Positions 43,519 through 52,844 are shown, counted from the first letter of the stretch. The stretch: DNA of 64,000 nt from Lutimaribacter salitolerans (GCF_042677865.1 NZ_JBHUDD010000041.1:47933-111932), one strand, 5' to 3'. Translations and numbers: made by a program. Notes: generated by a model not told the origin, from the letters alone.

Positions 43519-44484
43519 TCAGGCAAGTGGGGTGCGATAGGTCATCCGCCGCACCGATCCGGTGCGCGAGCGCATCAGGACCGTGTCGGTTTCCACATAT
43601 CCCGGGCTGCGCTTGATCCCGGCGACCAGCGAGCCGTCGGTGACGCCGGTTGCGGCAAAGATCACGTCGCCGGTGCAAAGGTCATCGCGGGTATAGATGC
43701 GGTCCAGATCGGTGACACCCGCCTTGGCGGCCCGGCCCTTTTCGTCGTCGTTTCGGAACAGCAACCGGCCAAGGAACTGCCCGCCCATGCATTTCAGCGC
43801 GGCGGCGGCCAGCACGCCCTCGGGGGCGCCGCCGCTGCCCATGTACATGTCGATGCCGGTCTTTTCGGCTTCGGCGCAATGCATCACCGCGGCCACGTCG
43901 CCATCGGTGATCAGGTAGACCGCCGCGCCGGTGCTGCGCACCTCGGCGATCATCTCCTGATGGCGGGGGCGTTCCAGAATGCAGACGGTGATATCGGATG
44001 GCTTGCAGCCACGCGCCTTGGCCAGCGCCTCGACCCGCTGTTTCGGCGTCATGTCCAGCGAGACGACACCCTCGGGATAGCCCGGCCCGACGGCCAGCTT
44101 GTCCATGTAGGTGTCGGGTGCGTGCAGCATGGTGCCGCGCGGGGCCATTGCGATCACGGTCAGCGCGTTGGGCATCGCCTTGGCTGTCAGGGTGGTGCCC
44201 TCCAGCGGGTCGAGCGCGATATCGACGGCGGGGCCTGTGCCGCTGCCGACCTCTTCGCCGATGAACAGCATCGGGGCCTCGTCACGCTCGCCCTCGCCGA
44301 TGACCACGACGCCCTTGATGTCCAGTAGGTTCAACTGATCGCGCATGGCGTTGACGGCGGCCTGGTCGGCGGCCTTCTCGTCGCCCCGGCCAACCCAGTC
44401 AGCACTGGCGATGGCGGCCTGTTCGGCCACGCGGGCCAGACCCAGCGACAGCATGCGGTCGTGAAATTCGGGTGTTTCGGTCAT
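43519..44484 (-). CDS. glpX: Fructose-1,6-bisphosphatase class II
   Basis: 321 residues. Gluconeogenic phosphatase converting fructose 1,6-bisphosphate to fructose 6-phosphate. GRGDEKAADQAAV, VVIGEGERDEAPML and DIALDPLEGTT are class II motifs, and VCILERPRHQEMI and YMGSGGAPEGVLAA follow. It is 26 bases from the hom stop and seven before the recJ start, so the three genes are an operon. Alphaproteobacterial GlpX may also act as sedoheptulose-bisphosphatase. Confidence 0.96.
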   Translation of the reverse strand: MTETPEFHDRMLSLGLARVAEQAAIASADWVGRGDEKAADQAAVNAMRDQLNLLDIKGVVVIGEGERDEAPMLFIGEEVGSGTGPAVDIALDPLEGTTLTAKAMPNALTVIAMAPRGTMLHAPDTYMDKLAVGPGYPEGVVSLDMTPKQRVEALAKARGCKPSDITVCILERPRHQEMIAEVRSTGAAVYLITDGDVAAVMHCAEAEKTGIDMYMGSGGAPEGVLAAAALKCMGGQFLGRLLFRNDDEKGRAAKAGVTDLDRIYTRDDLCTGDVIFAATGVTDGSLVAGIKRSPGYVETDTVLMRSRTGSVRRMTYRTPLA

Positions 44485-44510
44485 CTGAAATCTCCTTTCG
44501 CGCGCCCGTG

Positions 44511-45797
44511 TCAGACGCTTTCAATACGCAGAGCCACAGGCGCTTCGGTGACGACGCCGGTGGCATCCATCGCGATCAGCGCCTGATCCAGGGCTGTGCG
44601 CGTGGTCTTGTGGGTGACGATCAGCACCGGGGCCTGATCGTCGGAATGGTCATACTGGCGCATCCGGTTGATCGAGATCCCGGCCTCGCCCAGAACGGTG
44701 GCGATCTTGGCCAGCGCGCCGGGTTTGTCATGCAGCGCCATGCGCAGATAATAGGGTGCCGGCACGGCGGCGCTGGCGCGCGGCGCGCTGGACAGCGTAT
44801 CGGCGGGCTGACCAAAGACTGGCAGGCGCATGCCGCGCGCGATATCGCAGACATCGCCCATCACGGCACTGGCGGTCGGGCCTTCGCCCGCCCCCGCGCC
44901 GCGCAGCACGATCTGACCCACGTCCGAGCCTTCGATCACCACCATGTTGGTGCCGCCCTCAAGCTGGCCAAGGGCCGAGGTCGCGGGCACGAGGCAGGGC
45001 GCCATGCGCTGCTCCAGCCCACGGCCGGTCATCTGCGCCACGCCCAGCAGCTTGATGCGGTACCCCATGTCGGCGGCGTGGCGGATATCCTCGATCTTGA
45101 TGCAGCCGATGCCTTCGATCTCGACCCCGTCGAAATCGACCTGAGTGCCGAAGGCCAGCGCCGAGAGGATCGCCAGCTTGTGCGCGGCGTCGATGCCGCC
45201 CACGTCAAGCTCGGGGTCGGCTTCGAGATAGCCAAGCGCGTTGGCCTCGTCGAACACCCGCTCATAGCTCAGCCCGGCGTTCTCCATCCGGGTCAGGATA
45301 TAGTTGCAGCTGCCGTTCATCACGCCCATGACGCGGGTGATCTCGTTCGCGGCCAGACCCTCTCCCAGCGATTTGACGATCGGGATGCCACCGGCCACCG
45401 CCGCCTCGTAGCGCAGCGAGCGGTGATTGCCCTCGGCCAGACCGGCCAGAAGCTGACCGTGGATGGCCAGCATCGCCTTGTTGGCGGTGACCACGTCCTT
45501 GCCGGCCTTCAGCGCGGCCTCGGTCGCGGCCTTGGCGGGGCCGTCGCTGCCGCCCATCAGTTCGATGAACACGTCCACATCGTCGCGGGTGGCCAGCGCG
45601 ACGGGATCATCTTCCCACGCGTACTGGCTGATATTGACGCCGCGATCCTTGTCGCGGGTGCGGGCCGAGACGGCGGTGATCGTGATCTCGCGCCCGCACC
45701 GGGCCTGCAACAGTGCTGCCTGCTGGCGAACGATCTTGACCACGCCGACACCGACGGTGCCCAGACCGGCTATGCCAAGACGCAATGGGGTGCTCAT
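44511..45797 (-). CDS. hom: Homoserine dehydrogenase
   Basis: 428 residues. Reduces aspartate semialdehyde to homoserine for threonine and methionine. LGIAGLGTVGVGVVKIV is the NAD(P) motif, ANKAMLAIHG and GGIPIVKSLGEGLAANEI follow, and YEAAVAGGIP and LELDVGG-type sequence (PELDVGGIDAAHKLAI) mark the catalytic domain. A C-terminal ACT domain (about 345-428) suggests threonine feedback. First gene of hom-glpX-recJ; a 12-bp palindrome lies about 70 bases upstream. Links functionally to metF/metR. Confidence 0.96.
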   Translation of the reverse strand: MSTPLRLGIAGLGTVGVGVVKIVRQQAALLQARCGREITITAVSARTRDKDRGVNISQYAWEDDPVALATRDDVDVFIELMGGSDGPAKAATEAALKAGKDVVTANKAMLAIHGQLLAGLAEGNHRSLRYEAAVAGGIPIVKSLGEGLAANEITRVMGVMNGSCNYILTRMENAGLSYERVFDEANALGYLEADPELDVGGIDAAHKLAILSALAFGTQVDFDGVEIEGIGCIKIEDIRHAADMGYRIKLLGVAQMTGRGLEQRMAPCLVPATSALGQLEGGTNMVVIEGSDVGQIVLRGAGAGEGPTASAVMGDVCDIARGMRLPVFGQPADTLSSAPRASAAVPAPYYLRMALHDKPGALAKIATVLGEAGISINRMRQYDHSDDQAPVLIVTHKTTRTALDQALIAMDATGVVTEAPVALRIESV

Positions 45798-45867
45798 CGG
45801 GGCCTCCGTCGGATTGTTCTTGTTCGGATCAGGGGCGATGTATCGGGATTGCAGGGGCCTTGCAACG

Positions 45868-45879
45868 CGGCAATTGCCG
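45868..45879. promoter_or_regulatory. Perfect 12-bp palindrome upstream of hom
   Basis: CGGCAATTGCCG followed by TTTT, about 70 bases before the hom ATG and 30 bases after the lipoprotein stop. It could be an operator for hom or a weak terminator; context does not decide. Confidence 0.3.
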
Positions 45880-45908
45880 TTTTGCGGGCGGGCAGGCGAA
45901 AGGCGCGG

Positions 45909-46229
45909 TCAGCGCGCCACAGTCTGTTGCAGACGCGCGCGGCTGGCGGCATCTATCCCCGTGCGGCGCAGCCTGTCGGCGCGGCCGCGCAGGCCCGCCA
46001 CGCGGGCCTCGGTCGCCGAGGTGTCGGCATCGGTGATCCGGGGCGCGTCGGCCTGTGCCACCAGCGGCTCCAGTGGTACCAGCGCGGGATAGGGCGCATT
46101 GGGGTCGATATCGTTGGTCTGGGTGTCCAGTTCGGGAAACTGGGCACAGGCGGCCAATGCGACGACCAGCGCAAGCGGCAACAAGGGATGGGGCAATCGC
46201 GCCTCCGACACTAAGGGTGCCACAGTCAT
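45909..46229 (-). CDS. Small predicted lipoprotein
   Basis: 106 residues. Hydrophobic N-terminus ending in ALAAC, a lipobox, so the mature protein (about 78 residues) would begin at that Cys and be anchored to a membrane. The mature part is Asp/Pro-rich, then has a basic helix (EARVAGLRGRADRLRRTG). No recognised domain. It is divergent from a TetR gene with a perfect palindrome between, so TetR control is possible. Confidence 0.72.
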   Translation of the reverse strand: MTVAPLVSEARLPHPLLPLALVVALAACAQFPELDTQTNDIDPNAPYPALVPLEPLVAQADAPRITDADTSATEARVAGLRGRADRLRRTGIDAASRARLQQTVAR

Positions 46230-46267
46230 GCCCTGTGACCGGCGTCATGGCAAGGCGGGGCTTTTTT

Positions 46268-46283
46268 CTGAACATATGTTCAG
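46268..46283. promoter_or_regulatory. Perfect 16-bp palindromic operator between lipoprotein and TetR genes
   Basis: CTGAACATATGTTCAG is perfectly self-complementary, 13 bases before the TetR ATG and about 40 bases before the lipoprotein start on the other strand. This is the expected position of a TetR autoregulatory operator. Confidence 0.75.
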
Positions 46284-46296
46284 TTAATCTGCCATC

Positions 46297-46884
46297 ATGG
46301 CACGTACCGCAGGATCGCATTCACAGACCACGGGCCCCAGGGTTCATGACGCCGCCTTGCGGCTGTTTGCGCAACATGGCTTTGCCGCCGTGTCGATGCG
46401 CCAGATCGCCGCCGAGGTGGGGGTGCAGGCCGGGGCGCTGTACAATTACACGCCCGACAAGCAAAGCCTGCTGTTCGACCTGATGCGCGGGCATATGGAT
46501 GCGCTGCTGGGCGAGCGTGCGGCGCGGGGCGGGCGCGGCAGCCCGCTGGCGCGGCTGGAAGAGTTCACGCGCTTTCACATCCGCTTTCACCTGGCCCGGC
46601 CTGACGCGGTGTTCGTGTCCTACATGGAGTTGCGCAACCTGTCGCCCGAGAATTTTGCCGCGATCGAAGGGCTGCGCCGCAGCTATGAGAACGAGCTGGA
46701 AGGCATCCTGCGCGATGGCGTGGCGGCGGGTCTGTTTGCCATGCAGGATACCAAGATCGCCACGCTGGCGGTGATCGCGATGCTGACCGGGGTGACCACG
46801 TGGTATCGCCCGGCCGGACGGCTGAGCGTGGACGAGGTTGAAACGGTCTACTGGGACATGGTGCGCAAGACCGTGGCGGCGTGA
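46297..46884 (+). CDS. TetR-family transcriptional regulator
   Basis: 195 residues. N-terminal HTH (about 13-60): AALRLFAQHGFAAVSMRQIA, then VGVQAGALYNYTPDKQSLL, the recognition helix and following Tyr-rich turn. The C-terminal domain has EFTRFHIRFHLARPDAVFVS and FAAIEGLRRSYENELEGIL, seen in TetR proteins of branched-chain and fatty-acyl-CoA catabolism. The operator palindrome just upstream predicts autorepression. The controlled catabolic genes are not in the window. Confidence 0.92.
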   Translation: MARTAGSHSQTTGPRVHDAALRLFAQHGFAAVSMRQIAAEVGVQAGALYNYTPDKQSLLFDLMRGHMDALLGERAARGGRGSPLARLEEFTRFHIRFHLARPDAVFVSYMELRNLSPENFAAIEGLRRSYENELEGILRDGVAAGLFAMQDTKIATLAVIAMLTGVTTWYRPAGRLSVDEVETVYWDMVRKTVAA

Positions 46885-47085
46885 CGGGCACGGGTCGGGG
46901 CAATCGACCCCGCGTTCGGACCTCTCATGCCAATAGGAACGACGCGCACCCCTGGCAGGCCGGGCCGGGTCGCAGACAGGTCGGTCCGTCGGTCGATACC
47001 GCGCCCAAGAATGCCGATGGCAGATGCGCCGCGATTGACCTGCGCCCGTCGCTAGGGCAAAGCGGCCGCAGTGGCGGAGGGCTTG

Positions 47086-47562
47086 ATGGAAAACGACGAG
47101 ATACTGGCGCGTGTGCAGGTGTCGCAGGGACGGCGCCTGATGGGTGTCGCGATGCTGGTAGGGCTGGGTGCGATGCTGCTCTACCTGTCGGTTGTACAGC
47201 CGCCTGCGGGGCTTGGTTGGCGCGTGTTTCTGGTGGTGTTCGGCGTGCTGGCCGTGTTTCTGGGCGTTCGCATGCACACGGCCACGGCGCTGGATCTGGA
47301 ACTGACGGCGGATGTGCTGCGCGACAGTTCCGGCACGGTTCTGGCACGGGTGGACCAGATCGAGGGCATCGACCGCGGGATATTCGCGTTCAAGCCTTCA
47401 AACGGGTTCCTGTTGCGCCTGTCCGCCAGACAGCCCAGACGCTGGGCCCCTGGACTGTGGTGGCGGATGGGCCGCCGCGTGGGCGTAGGGGGGGTGACGC
47501 CCCGGCATCAGACCAAGTTCATGGCCGAGGTGATCCAGGCCCACATCGGCGACCGGACGTGA
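47086..47562 (+). CDS. Two-helix membrane protein of unknown function
   Basis: 158 residues. Two hydrophobic segments close together (GVAMLVGLGAMLLYLSVV and VFLVVFGVLAVFLGVRM) precede a soluble region of about 90 residues with a basic patch (RQPRRWAPGLWWRMGRR). It looks like a PH-domain-style membrane protein but I do not recognise a family. AGGGC lies near the chosen ATG; a GTG 15 bases upstream is possible. Codon use is normal. Confidence 0.7.
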   Translation: MENDEILARVQVSQGRRLMGVAMLVGLGAMLLYLSVVQPPAGLGWRVFLVVFGVLAVFLGVRMHTATALDLELTADVLRDSSGTVLARVDQIEGIDRGIFAFKPSNGFLLRLSARQPRRWAPGLWWRMGRRVGVGGVTPRHQTKFMAEVIQAHIGDRT

Positions 47563-47656
47563 CCGAAGGCACCACGAAGCCCTGATCCAAGCCGGCGAGA
47601 TCGACAATCACCGGGGCAGAATGTCCGCTGTCACCCGGCCCCGGTTCGTCCTGCGA

Positions 47657-48208
47657 TCAGTCCTTCCAAACCAATTGAGGGGCAAAACGCGGACGTGTGA
47701 AGACGAAGTTGTAAAGCTCCTGCTCTTCGATGCCGATGTTGAAGGGCGGATAGTAGCGCGCCCATGTCTCGACCAGTATCACGCGATCATTGTTCGGCAT
47801 TTTCGGAAGCTTTGCCGCAAGGTTCTTGACGTCGGTCTGGGTCAGTGGCGTCACGCCGCCCTTGGTCTTGGACCAGTCGCGCTGATAGATTTTCTTGTCT
47901 TCGTTCCAGCGCACGACCGAGACCCGCAGCTTTGATCTGGAACGTGAATTCGTCATCAGGTCGAACAGTTCCCGAGTCGTGGTCAGGTAATCATCCGTGA
48001 TGTAGTTTGTTTCGCGCGACAGCAGGTCACCGACCGTGTACGAGGCCTTGATGTTCAGGCTTGATTGCCGAAAGGCGTCTGAAAACCCGTACATCGCCAT
48101 CACCGACCAGAACAGTAGCGGCAGCATGATGATGCTTTCCACGGCCACCGTCCCGCGTGTGTCATCCCGAAAGCGGCGCAAGAAGGTCATGATACGGTTT
48201 ACTGGCAT
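47657..48208 (-). CDS. TadE-like pilus assembly protein
   Basis: 183 residues. The N-terminal DDTRGTVAVESIIMLPLLFW is a TadE pseudopilin-like segment: a short basic cytoplasmic part, then Glu in the hydrophobic helix. The rest is a soluble domain with many Tyr/Arg. It is the last of three minus-strand Tad-type genes (VWA, TadE, TadE). The main Tad secretion genes (tadA, tadB, rcpA) are not in the window. Confidence 0.85.
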   Translation of the reverse strand: MPVNRIMTFLRRFRDDTRGTVAVESIIMLPLLFWSVMAMYGFSDAFRQSSLNIKASYTVGDLLSRETNYITDDYLTTTRELFDLMTNSRSRSKLRVSVVRWNEDKKIYQRDWSKTKGGVTPLTQTDVKNLAAKLPKMPNNDRVILVETWARYYPPFNIGIEEQELYNFVFTRPRFAPQLVWKD

Positions 48209-48213
48209 GGGCA

Positions 48214-48750
48214 CTACCTCGGTTCCTGAACGAATGCACTGGTTACTGTGATTGCTGCATAGCCTGCATTGTCCTTGGTCAGTTTGCGCCCGACCCCGCT
48301 GAGGGGAAAGAACGGTTGGAACTTTGCGCAGGCGCGCATGATCATGATTTCGTTGTCCATCCCGTTGGTGAACTGGCGGGGCGGCCGCACCTCTTCGGAC
48401 TGGTCCGTGCAATCGGGCACGGTCGGCGGTGGGGTGAAGTTCTGCGGATCCACCCTGATCATTTCCAGCTTAAGGTTGGATTTGCACTGTGGCACCATGG
48501 CTGCCCGGTCGCAGATGATGTCCTTGATTTCATCGTGCTGCGGGGCTGTCCCCGTGCCCAGCCGGATGTCACGCACGGTCAGATCCACCGCGCGTTCCAG
48601 GGTGACGTGGCGCATTGTGACGATGCCCATTTCGACCCCTGCCAGCGTCAAGGCAATGAAGATGGGGAACATGATGACGAATTCGATCGTCGCGTTCCCG
48701 TCCTCTGCCCGGTGAAATCGGTTCAAGCGGTTCATGAGACGGCGCTTCAT
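48214..48750 (-). CDS. TadE-family pseudopilin
   Basis: 178 residues. EDGNATIEFVIMFPIFIALT is a textbook TadE N-terminal segment, with the Glu five residues into the helix. Cys residues at CDRAAMVPQCKSN and VPDCTD may form disulphides. Its ATG overlaps the stop of the VWA gene by four bases, so the two are translationally coupled. Minor pseudopilins of this type are processed and act in Tad pilus assembly or adhesion. Confidence 0.9.
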   Translation of the reverse strand: MKRRLMNRLNRFHRAEDGNATIEFVIMFPIFIALTLAGVEMGIVTMRHVTLERAVDLTVRDIRLGTGTAPQHDEIKDIICDRAAMVPQCKSNLKLEMIRVDPQNFTPPPTVPDCTDQSEEVRPPRQFTNGMDNEIMIMRACAKFQPFFPLSGVGRKLTKDNAGYAAITVTSAFVQEPR

Positions 48751-50174
48751 TGGGTCAGCCTCAACTGGTTGATCTGGCGGGCAATGGCTTCGAAGGCGTC
48801 CTTGATCTCGATGCCTTCGACCCGGAAGAAGTGGCTGGGCGAGGAAGCGCAGTTGCGCATCACGTTGGCCCCGTGGTCATCCACCTCGAACCCGATGGAC
48901 CAGATGACGATCCCGGCATTCTTGGCAGCGTCGCAGATGCCTCCGGTCAGGTAGTCGCCGTGGCCTGCGCTGTATTTCTGCCAGTACCAGTTGCTGCGCT
49001 GCCACGAGCTGACATACTGGCTGAGATACCGGTTGAAATTGTTGTTGTTCCAGTGGTTGTAGTGGCTCGCATTGGCGTAATATTGTGAACTGATCCGAAA
49101 AGAGCGGTCATTCTTCCCGTCGGTCATCAGAATGATCGTTTTCAGCGTGTCAGGATCGCTGTAGGACTTCGGCCGATCCGCAAACATGGGATCTGCAGAC
49201 CCTTTGGCGATCAGCCCTTGCACCAGATTGTTCGAGTCGGGATCCAGCAGCGCAACCGCCCATTTCATGCCCATGAAGATCGATGTACCCGCGCGCGGAC
49301 GAAAATCATTGATCTGACGTTTCAGGGTCGTCGCGTTGCGGCTGAACGCGGTGACGGTTTCATAATCGTAGCGCGGGCAGACCGTGTCGGTCAGCGAATT
49401 GTTCCAGCCGTCCCAGTTCCACTGGTAGTGCTGCGCCTGCTCGTAGCGATGGTTCTGCCTGAGAGACGTGCTGCCAAAGAAAAAGCTGTCGGGGACTTCA
49501 ACGCAATGAGAGTAGGGGTGTTTGTGATCGGTCCAGAGCAGCGAAAACAGATCCCGTCCGATGTTCACATGTTCAGAATAGGGCACCATCGTGATCGAGA
49601 CGTTGTCGTTGTCGTCGCCACGCAGAACCGTGTCCACAAAGCTGCGCGCCGCAGCCTGCATGTTTTCCAGCTTGTTGTTGTTGCGCATCGAACCCGAGAT
49701 ATCCAGCACCATCGAGACTTCGACATTCTCGATCCGCTCTTCCGCGGTACCGAGCGCGGGGGCGGTCAGGGTCTTGATCCCGGCCAGATGCATCAGGGTG
49801 GTGTTGACCTCGACCTCGGCATCGGCCGAAACGGTACGAAAGTTGATACCCTCGGAGACGGTGACCGAACTGAGGTAATCGCCCATGTTGGATTTGTCGA
49901 AGTAATCTTGGACCACCGCTGACGGCTCCAGTTGCTGATCCAGGTCCGCAGCGGCCAGAACGGCGCGGTCCAATGTCGATTGCAACCTTGTGCGCGTCAT
50001 CTCGTTGCGCATAAGGTCTACGCCAATGCCGCCCACCATCAGGATCATCATGAAGAGCATCAGGGCGAAAAAGACCATTGCACCGTCTTCGTCACGTTGA
50101 AACCGCCGAAAGAACGCCACAGTGGAGCGTCTGTAGTCAGGCCGCAATCCGATGAACTTGTCTCCGTTGGCCAT
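48747..50174 (-). CDS. TadG-like pilus protein with von Willebrand A domain
   Basis: 475 residues. An N-terminal DEDGAMVFFALMLFMMILMV membrane segment (TadE-like) leads to a VWA domain with the MIDAS start VEVSMVLDISGSMRNNNK (DxSxS). The middle of the VWA domain has an unusual Asn/Tyr/Trp-rich stretch (NASHYNHWNNNNFNRYLSQY and following). TadG-type proteins anchor or tip Tad pili and may bind surfaces. The ATG at MANGDKFIG has AAAGAGG upstream. First of the three-gene set. Confidence 0.88.
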   Translation of the reverse strand: MANGDKFIGLRPDYRRSTVAFFRRFQRDEDGAMVFFALMLFMMILMVGGIGVDLMRNEMTRTRLQSTLDRAVLAAADLDQQLEPSAVVQDYFDKSNMGDYLSSVTVSEGINFRTVSADAEVEVNTTLMHLAGIKTLTAPALGTAEERIENVEVSMVLDISGSMRNNNKLENMQAAARSFVDTVLRGDDNDNVSITMVPYSEHVNIGRDLFSLLWTDHKHPYSHCVEVPDSFFFGSTSLRQNHRYEQAQHYQWNWDGWNNSLTDTVCPRYDYETVTAFSRNATTLKRQINDFRPRAGTSIFMGMKWAVALLDPDSNNLVQGLIAKGSADPMFADRPKSYSDPDTLKTIILMTDGKNDRSFRISSQYYANASHYNHWNNNNFNRYLSQYVSSWQRSNWYWQKYSAGHGDYLTGGICDAAKNAGIVIWSIGFEVDDHGANVMRNCASSPSHFFRVEGIEIKDAFEAIARQINQLRLTQ

Positions 50175-50497
50175 CACGAACACCTCTTTCAACAACCACA
50201 GGGCCGAATCGGGCTCACGACGGAGACCTTTCGGAACAGTGTTCATCTATGGCTAGGATATGTGGCCAAAATCAGGTGTGAATTGTGGCAAAAATTGAGC
50301 ATTGTTTCAAGCACATGGGCTATCCGCCGGCTTTTCTGTCAACCTGTTCCGACTGAGAAACCGGCCTGTGGCCCTTGTTCCCGGGATGCGTAAGAAATGG
50401 ACGTTTCGGACTGAACCGTTAAGGTGCCGGAAAGAGGTTGGAAGGCAAGGATGGTCGGATCGGCGGGCCAATTGCCCCGACAGCGAGGGAGGAACGC
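50175..50497. other. Gene-free stretch upstream of divergent tad and dehydrogenase genes
   Basis: About 320 bases, lower GC than its surroundings, between the divergent TadG-like gene and the glutamate-type dehydrogenase gene. It must hold the promoters of both. I see single TTAA words but no full CtrA box, and no convincing hairpin, repeat or additional ORF with family-like content. Confidence 0.5.
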
Positions 50498-51928
50498 ATG
50501 ACGAGCATGGCAGAACCGAGTTTCCGCGAAAGCGTGGACCTGATGTTCAACCGAGCGGTGGCGCTGATGGACCTGCCCCCGGGGCTGGAGGAAAAGATCA
50601 GGGTCTGCAACGCCACCTACACGGTGCGCTTTGGCGTGCGGCTGCGCGGGCAGGTGCACACGTTTACCGGCTATCGCTCGGTGCATTCCGAACACATGGA
50701 GCCGGTCAAGGGCGGCATCCGCTTTGCCGCCAACGTCCATCAGGACGAGGTCGAGGCGCTGGCGGCGCTGATGACCTATAAATGCGCGCTTGTGGAAACC
50801 CCCTTTGGCGGATCAAAGGGCGGGCTGCGGATCGATCCGCGCCAGTATGAAGAGCATGAGCTGGAACAGATCACCCGCCGATTTGCCTATGAGCTGATCA
50901 AGCGTGACCTGATCAACCCGGCCCAGAACGTTCCGGCGCCCGACATGGGCACAAGCGAGCGTGAGATGGCCTGGATCTCGGACCAGTATGCAAGGATGAA
51001 CACCACCGATATCAACGCCCGTGCCTGCGTCACCGGCAAGCCGCTGAACGCAGGCGGCATCGCAGGCCGGGTCGAGGCGACGGGCAGGGGGGTGCAATTT
51101 GCGCTGCGCGAGTTCTTCCGCCACCCCGAGGACATGAAAAAGGCCGGGCTGCACGGCACGTTGGAGGGCAAGCGCGTCATCGTTCAGGGGCTGGGCAACG
51201 TCGGCTATCACGCGGCCAAGTTCCTGTCGGAGGAAGACGGCGCGCTGATCACTGCCGTGATCGAACGCGATGGCGCGGTGGTCAACCCCAAAGGGTTGCC
51301 CGTGGAAGAGGTGCACAACTGGATCGCGCGCCATGGTGGGGTGTCAGGTTTTCCCGACGCCACGCATGTGGCCGACGGCGCAAAGGTTCTGGAAGAAGAG
51401 TGCGACATCCTGATCCCGGCCGCGCTTGAGGGTGTGATCAACATCGAGAACGCCGCCCAGATCAAGGCCGCGCTGATCATCGAGGCAGCGAATGGCCCGA
51501 TCACCGCCGGCGGCGATCAGATCCTGCGCGAAAAGGGCGTTGTGATCATTCCCGACCTGTACGCCAACGCGGGCGGTGTGACCGTGTCCTATTTCGAATG
51601 GGTCAAGAATCTCAGCCATATCCGCTTTGGACGGTTGCAGCGTCGTCAGGAAGAGGCACGCCATCAGCTGGTGGTGGACGAACTGGAACGGCTGGACCGC
51701 TATCTTGGCGATGCGTGGTCGATGTCGCCGGGCTTCAAGGAGAAATACCTGCGCGGCGCGGACGAGCTGGAACTGGTGCGCTCGGGGCTGGATGACACGA
51801 TGCGCACAGCCTACCAGTCGATGGCCGAGGTCTGGCGCGCCCGCGACGACGTGACCGACCTGCGCACGGCCGGTTTCATCGTCGCGATCGAGCGGGTCGC
51901 GCAAAGCTATCGGGCCAAGGGCATCTGA
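50498..51928 (+). CDS. Glu/Leu/Phe/Val dehydrogenase family protein
   Basis: 476 residues. KGGIRFAANVHQDEVEALAA and PFGGSKGGLRIDPRQYEEHE contain the glutamate-binding Lys; VQGLGNVGYHAAKFLSE is the Rossmann motif; AANGPITAGGD and PDLYANAGGVTVSYFEWVKN are the conserved C-terminal segments. It oxidatively deaminates glutamate or another amino acid, or runs in reverse. Hexameric cytoplasmic enzyme. The ATG at MTSMAEPSF has GGGAGGA. The ankyrin-like gene overlaps its stop. Confidence 0.95.
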   Translation: MTSMAEPSFRESVDLMFNRAVALMDLPPGLEEKIRVCNATYTVRFGVRLRGQVHTFTGYRSVHSEHMEPVKGGIRFAANVHQDEVEALAALMTYKCALVETPFGGSKGGLRIDPRQYEEHELEQITRRFAYELIKRDLINPAQNVPAPDMGTSEREMAWISDQYARMNTTDINARACVTGKPLNAGGIAGRVEATGRGVQFALREFFRHPEDMKKAGLHGTLEGKRVIVQGLGNVGYHAAKFLSEEDGALITAVIERDGAVVNPKGLPVEEVHNWIARHGGVSGFPDATHVADGAKVLEEECDILIPAALEGVINIENAAQIKAALIIEAANGPITAGGDQILREKGVVIIPDLYANAGGVTVSYFEWVKNLSHIRFGRLQRRQEEARHQLVVDELERLDRYLGDAWSMSPGFKEKYLRGADELELVRSGLDDTMRTAYQSMAEVWRARDDVTDLRTAGFIVAIERVAQSYRAKGI

Positions 51929-52707
51929 TGCGGGGGGCGGCTCTGCTGTGTCTGCTGTTGTGGTCTGCGCCGATGGCGCTGGCCGATGCCGGGGACGTGC
52001 TGCGCGGCTTTGCCGAAGATCTCTATGCCACGAGCGAAGCGACCGGTGGCTCGCCCGAGGTGTGGGACAGGCTGGAGGAGCAGGCGTTGAGTGGCCTTGC
52101 GCAGGCGCAGAGCCTGACCGCGCCCGGCGACCGTGGCCGAACGCCGCTGATGGTTGCGGCGGCCAATGGCTATGGCTTTGCGGTCCGGTGGCTGCTGGCA
52201 CGGCCCGAGGTCCGCGCCACGCTGGATGCCCGCGATGACGACGGGATGAACGCCTGGGATCTGGCGCAACTGGCCCTGCGTCAGACAGCATTTGCCTGTC
52301 GCCCGAGGGTGCAGAACGCCGCCGTTGTGGTGCCTGTGATGGTCGGGCTGCCCTATTACCTTGACCGCCAGCCCTATCCGGGGATTGCCAACGCGCTGGC
52401 CGGGGCCGGTGCGGATACCGGTACGGCGGAATTGCGGGCGCATTGGCTGTCGGTCTGTCCACGCTCGGCCCCTGACCTGCGCGCGGCCATCGCCGGGGGC
52501 GCGCCGGTGCAGCCCACGCTGATGGCGGGCGCGCGCGATGTCTTGCTGGCGAAATGCTCGGAAGAGGCGCGGCTGAAGCATCGCAGCCTCCTGCGGATGT
52601 TCGGCAAGCGCACCGACGCGGCGGGCGTCATCGCGCAGTCGCGCGACATCACCCAAGCCAGGATCGCCGCCTGCGAGGCCGAGTTGGAGGGATTTCTGCC
52701 CGACTGA
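51928..52707 (+). CDS. Exported ankyrin-repeat-like protein
   Basis: 259 residues with a signal peptide (MRGAALLCLLLWSAPMALA). Residues about 65-115 contain GRTPLMVAAANGYGFAVRWL and DARDDDGMNAWDLAQLAL, the ankyrin TPLxxAA...G pattern, at least two repeats. Four or more Cys in the rest may pair in the periplasm. The start overlaps the dehydrogenase stop by one base, so it is translationally coupled to it. The functional link is unclear. Confidence 0.82.
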   Translation: MRGAALLCLLLWSAPMALADAGDVLRGFAEDLYATSEATGGSPEVWDRLEEQALSGLAQAQSLTAPGDRGRTPLMVAAANGYGFAVRWLLARPEVRATLDARDDDGMNAWDLAQLALRQTAFACRPRVQNAAVVVPVMVGLPYYLDRQPYPGIANALAGAGADTGTAELRAHWLSVCPRSAPDLRAAIAGGAPVQPTLMAGARDVLLAKCSEEARLKHRSLLRMFGKRTDAAGVIAQSRDITQARIAACEAELEGFLPD

Positions 52708-52844
52708 CACGCGCCGCCCGATTGCGCCAAAAACAGTCGCAGACAGACCAGTTCCTGTCGAAAAGCGCAGCCCGGCGGCCCGACCAGCATTGCTAGTCTG
52801 GCCGGGACTTGGTTGTCTGGGACCGGTCGAGGCGGGAGTATCTC

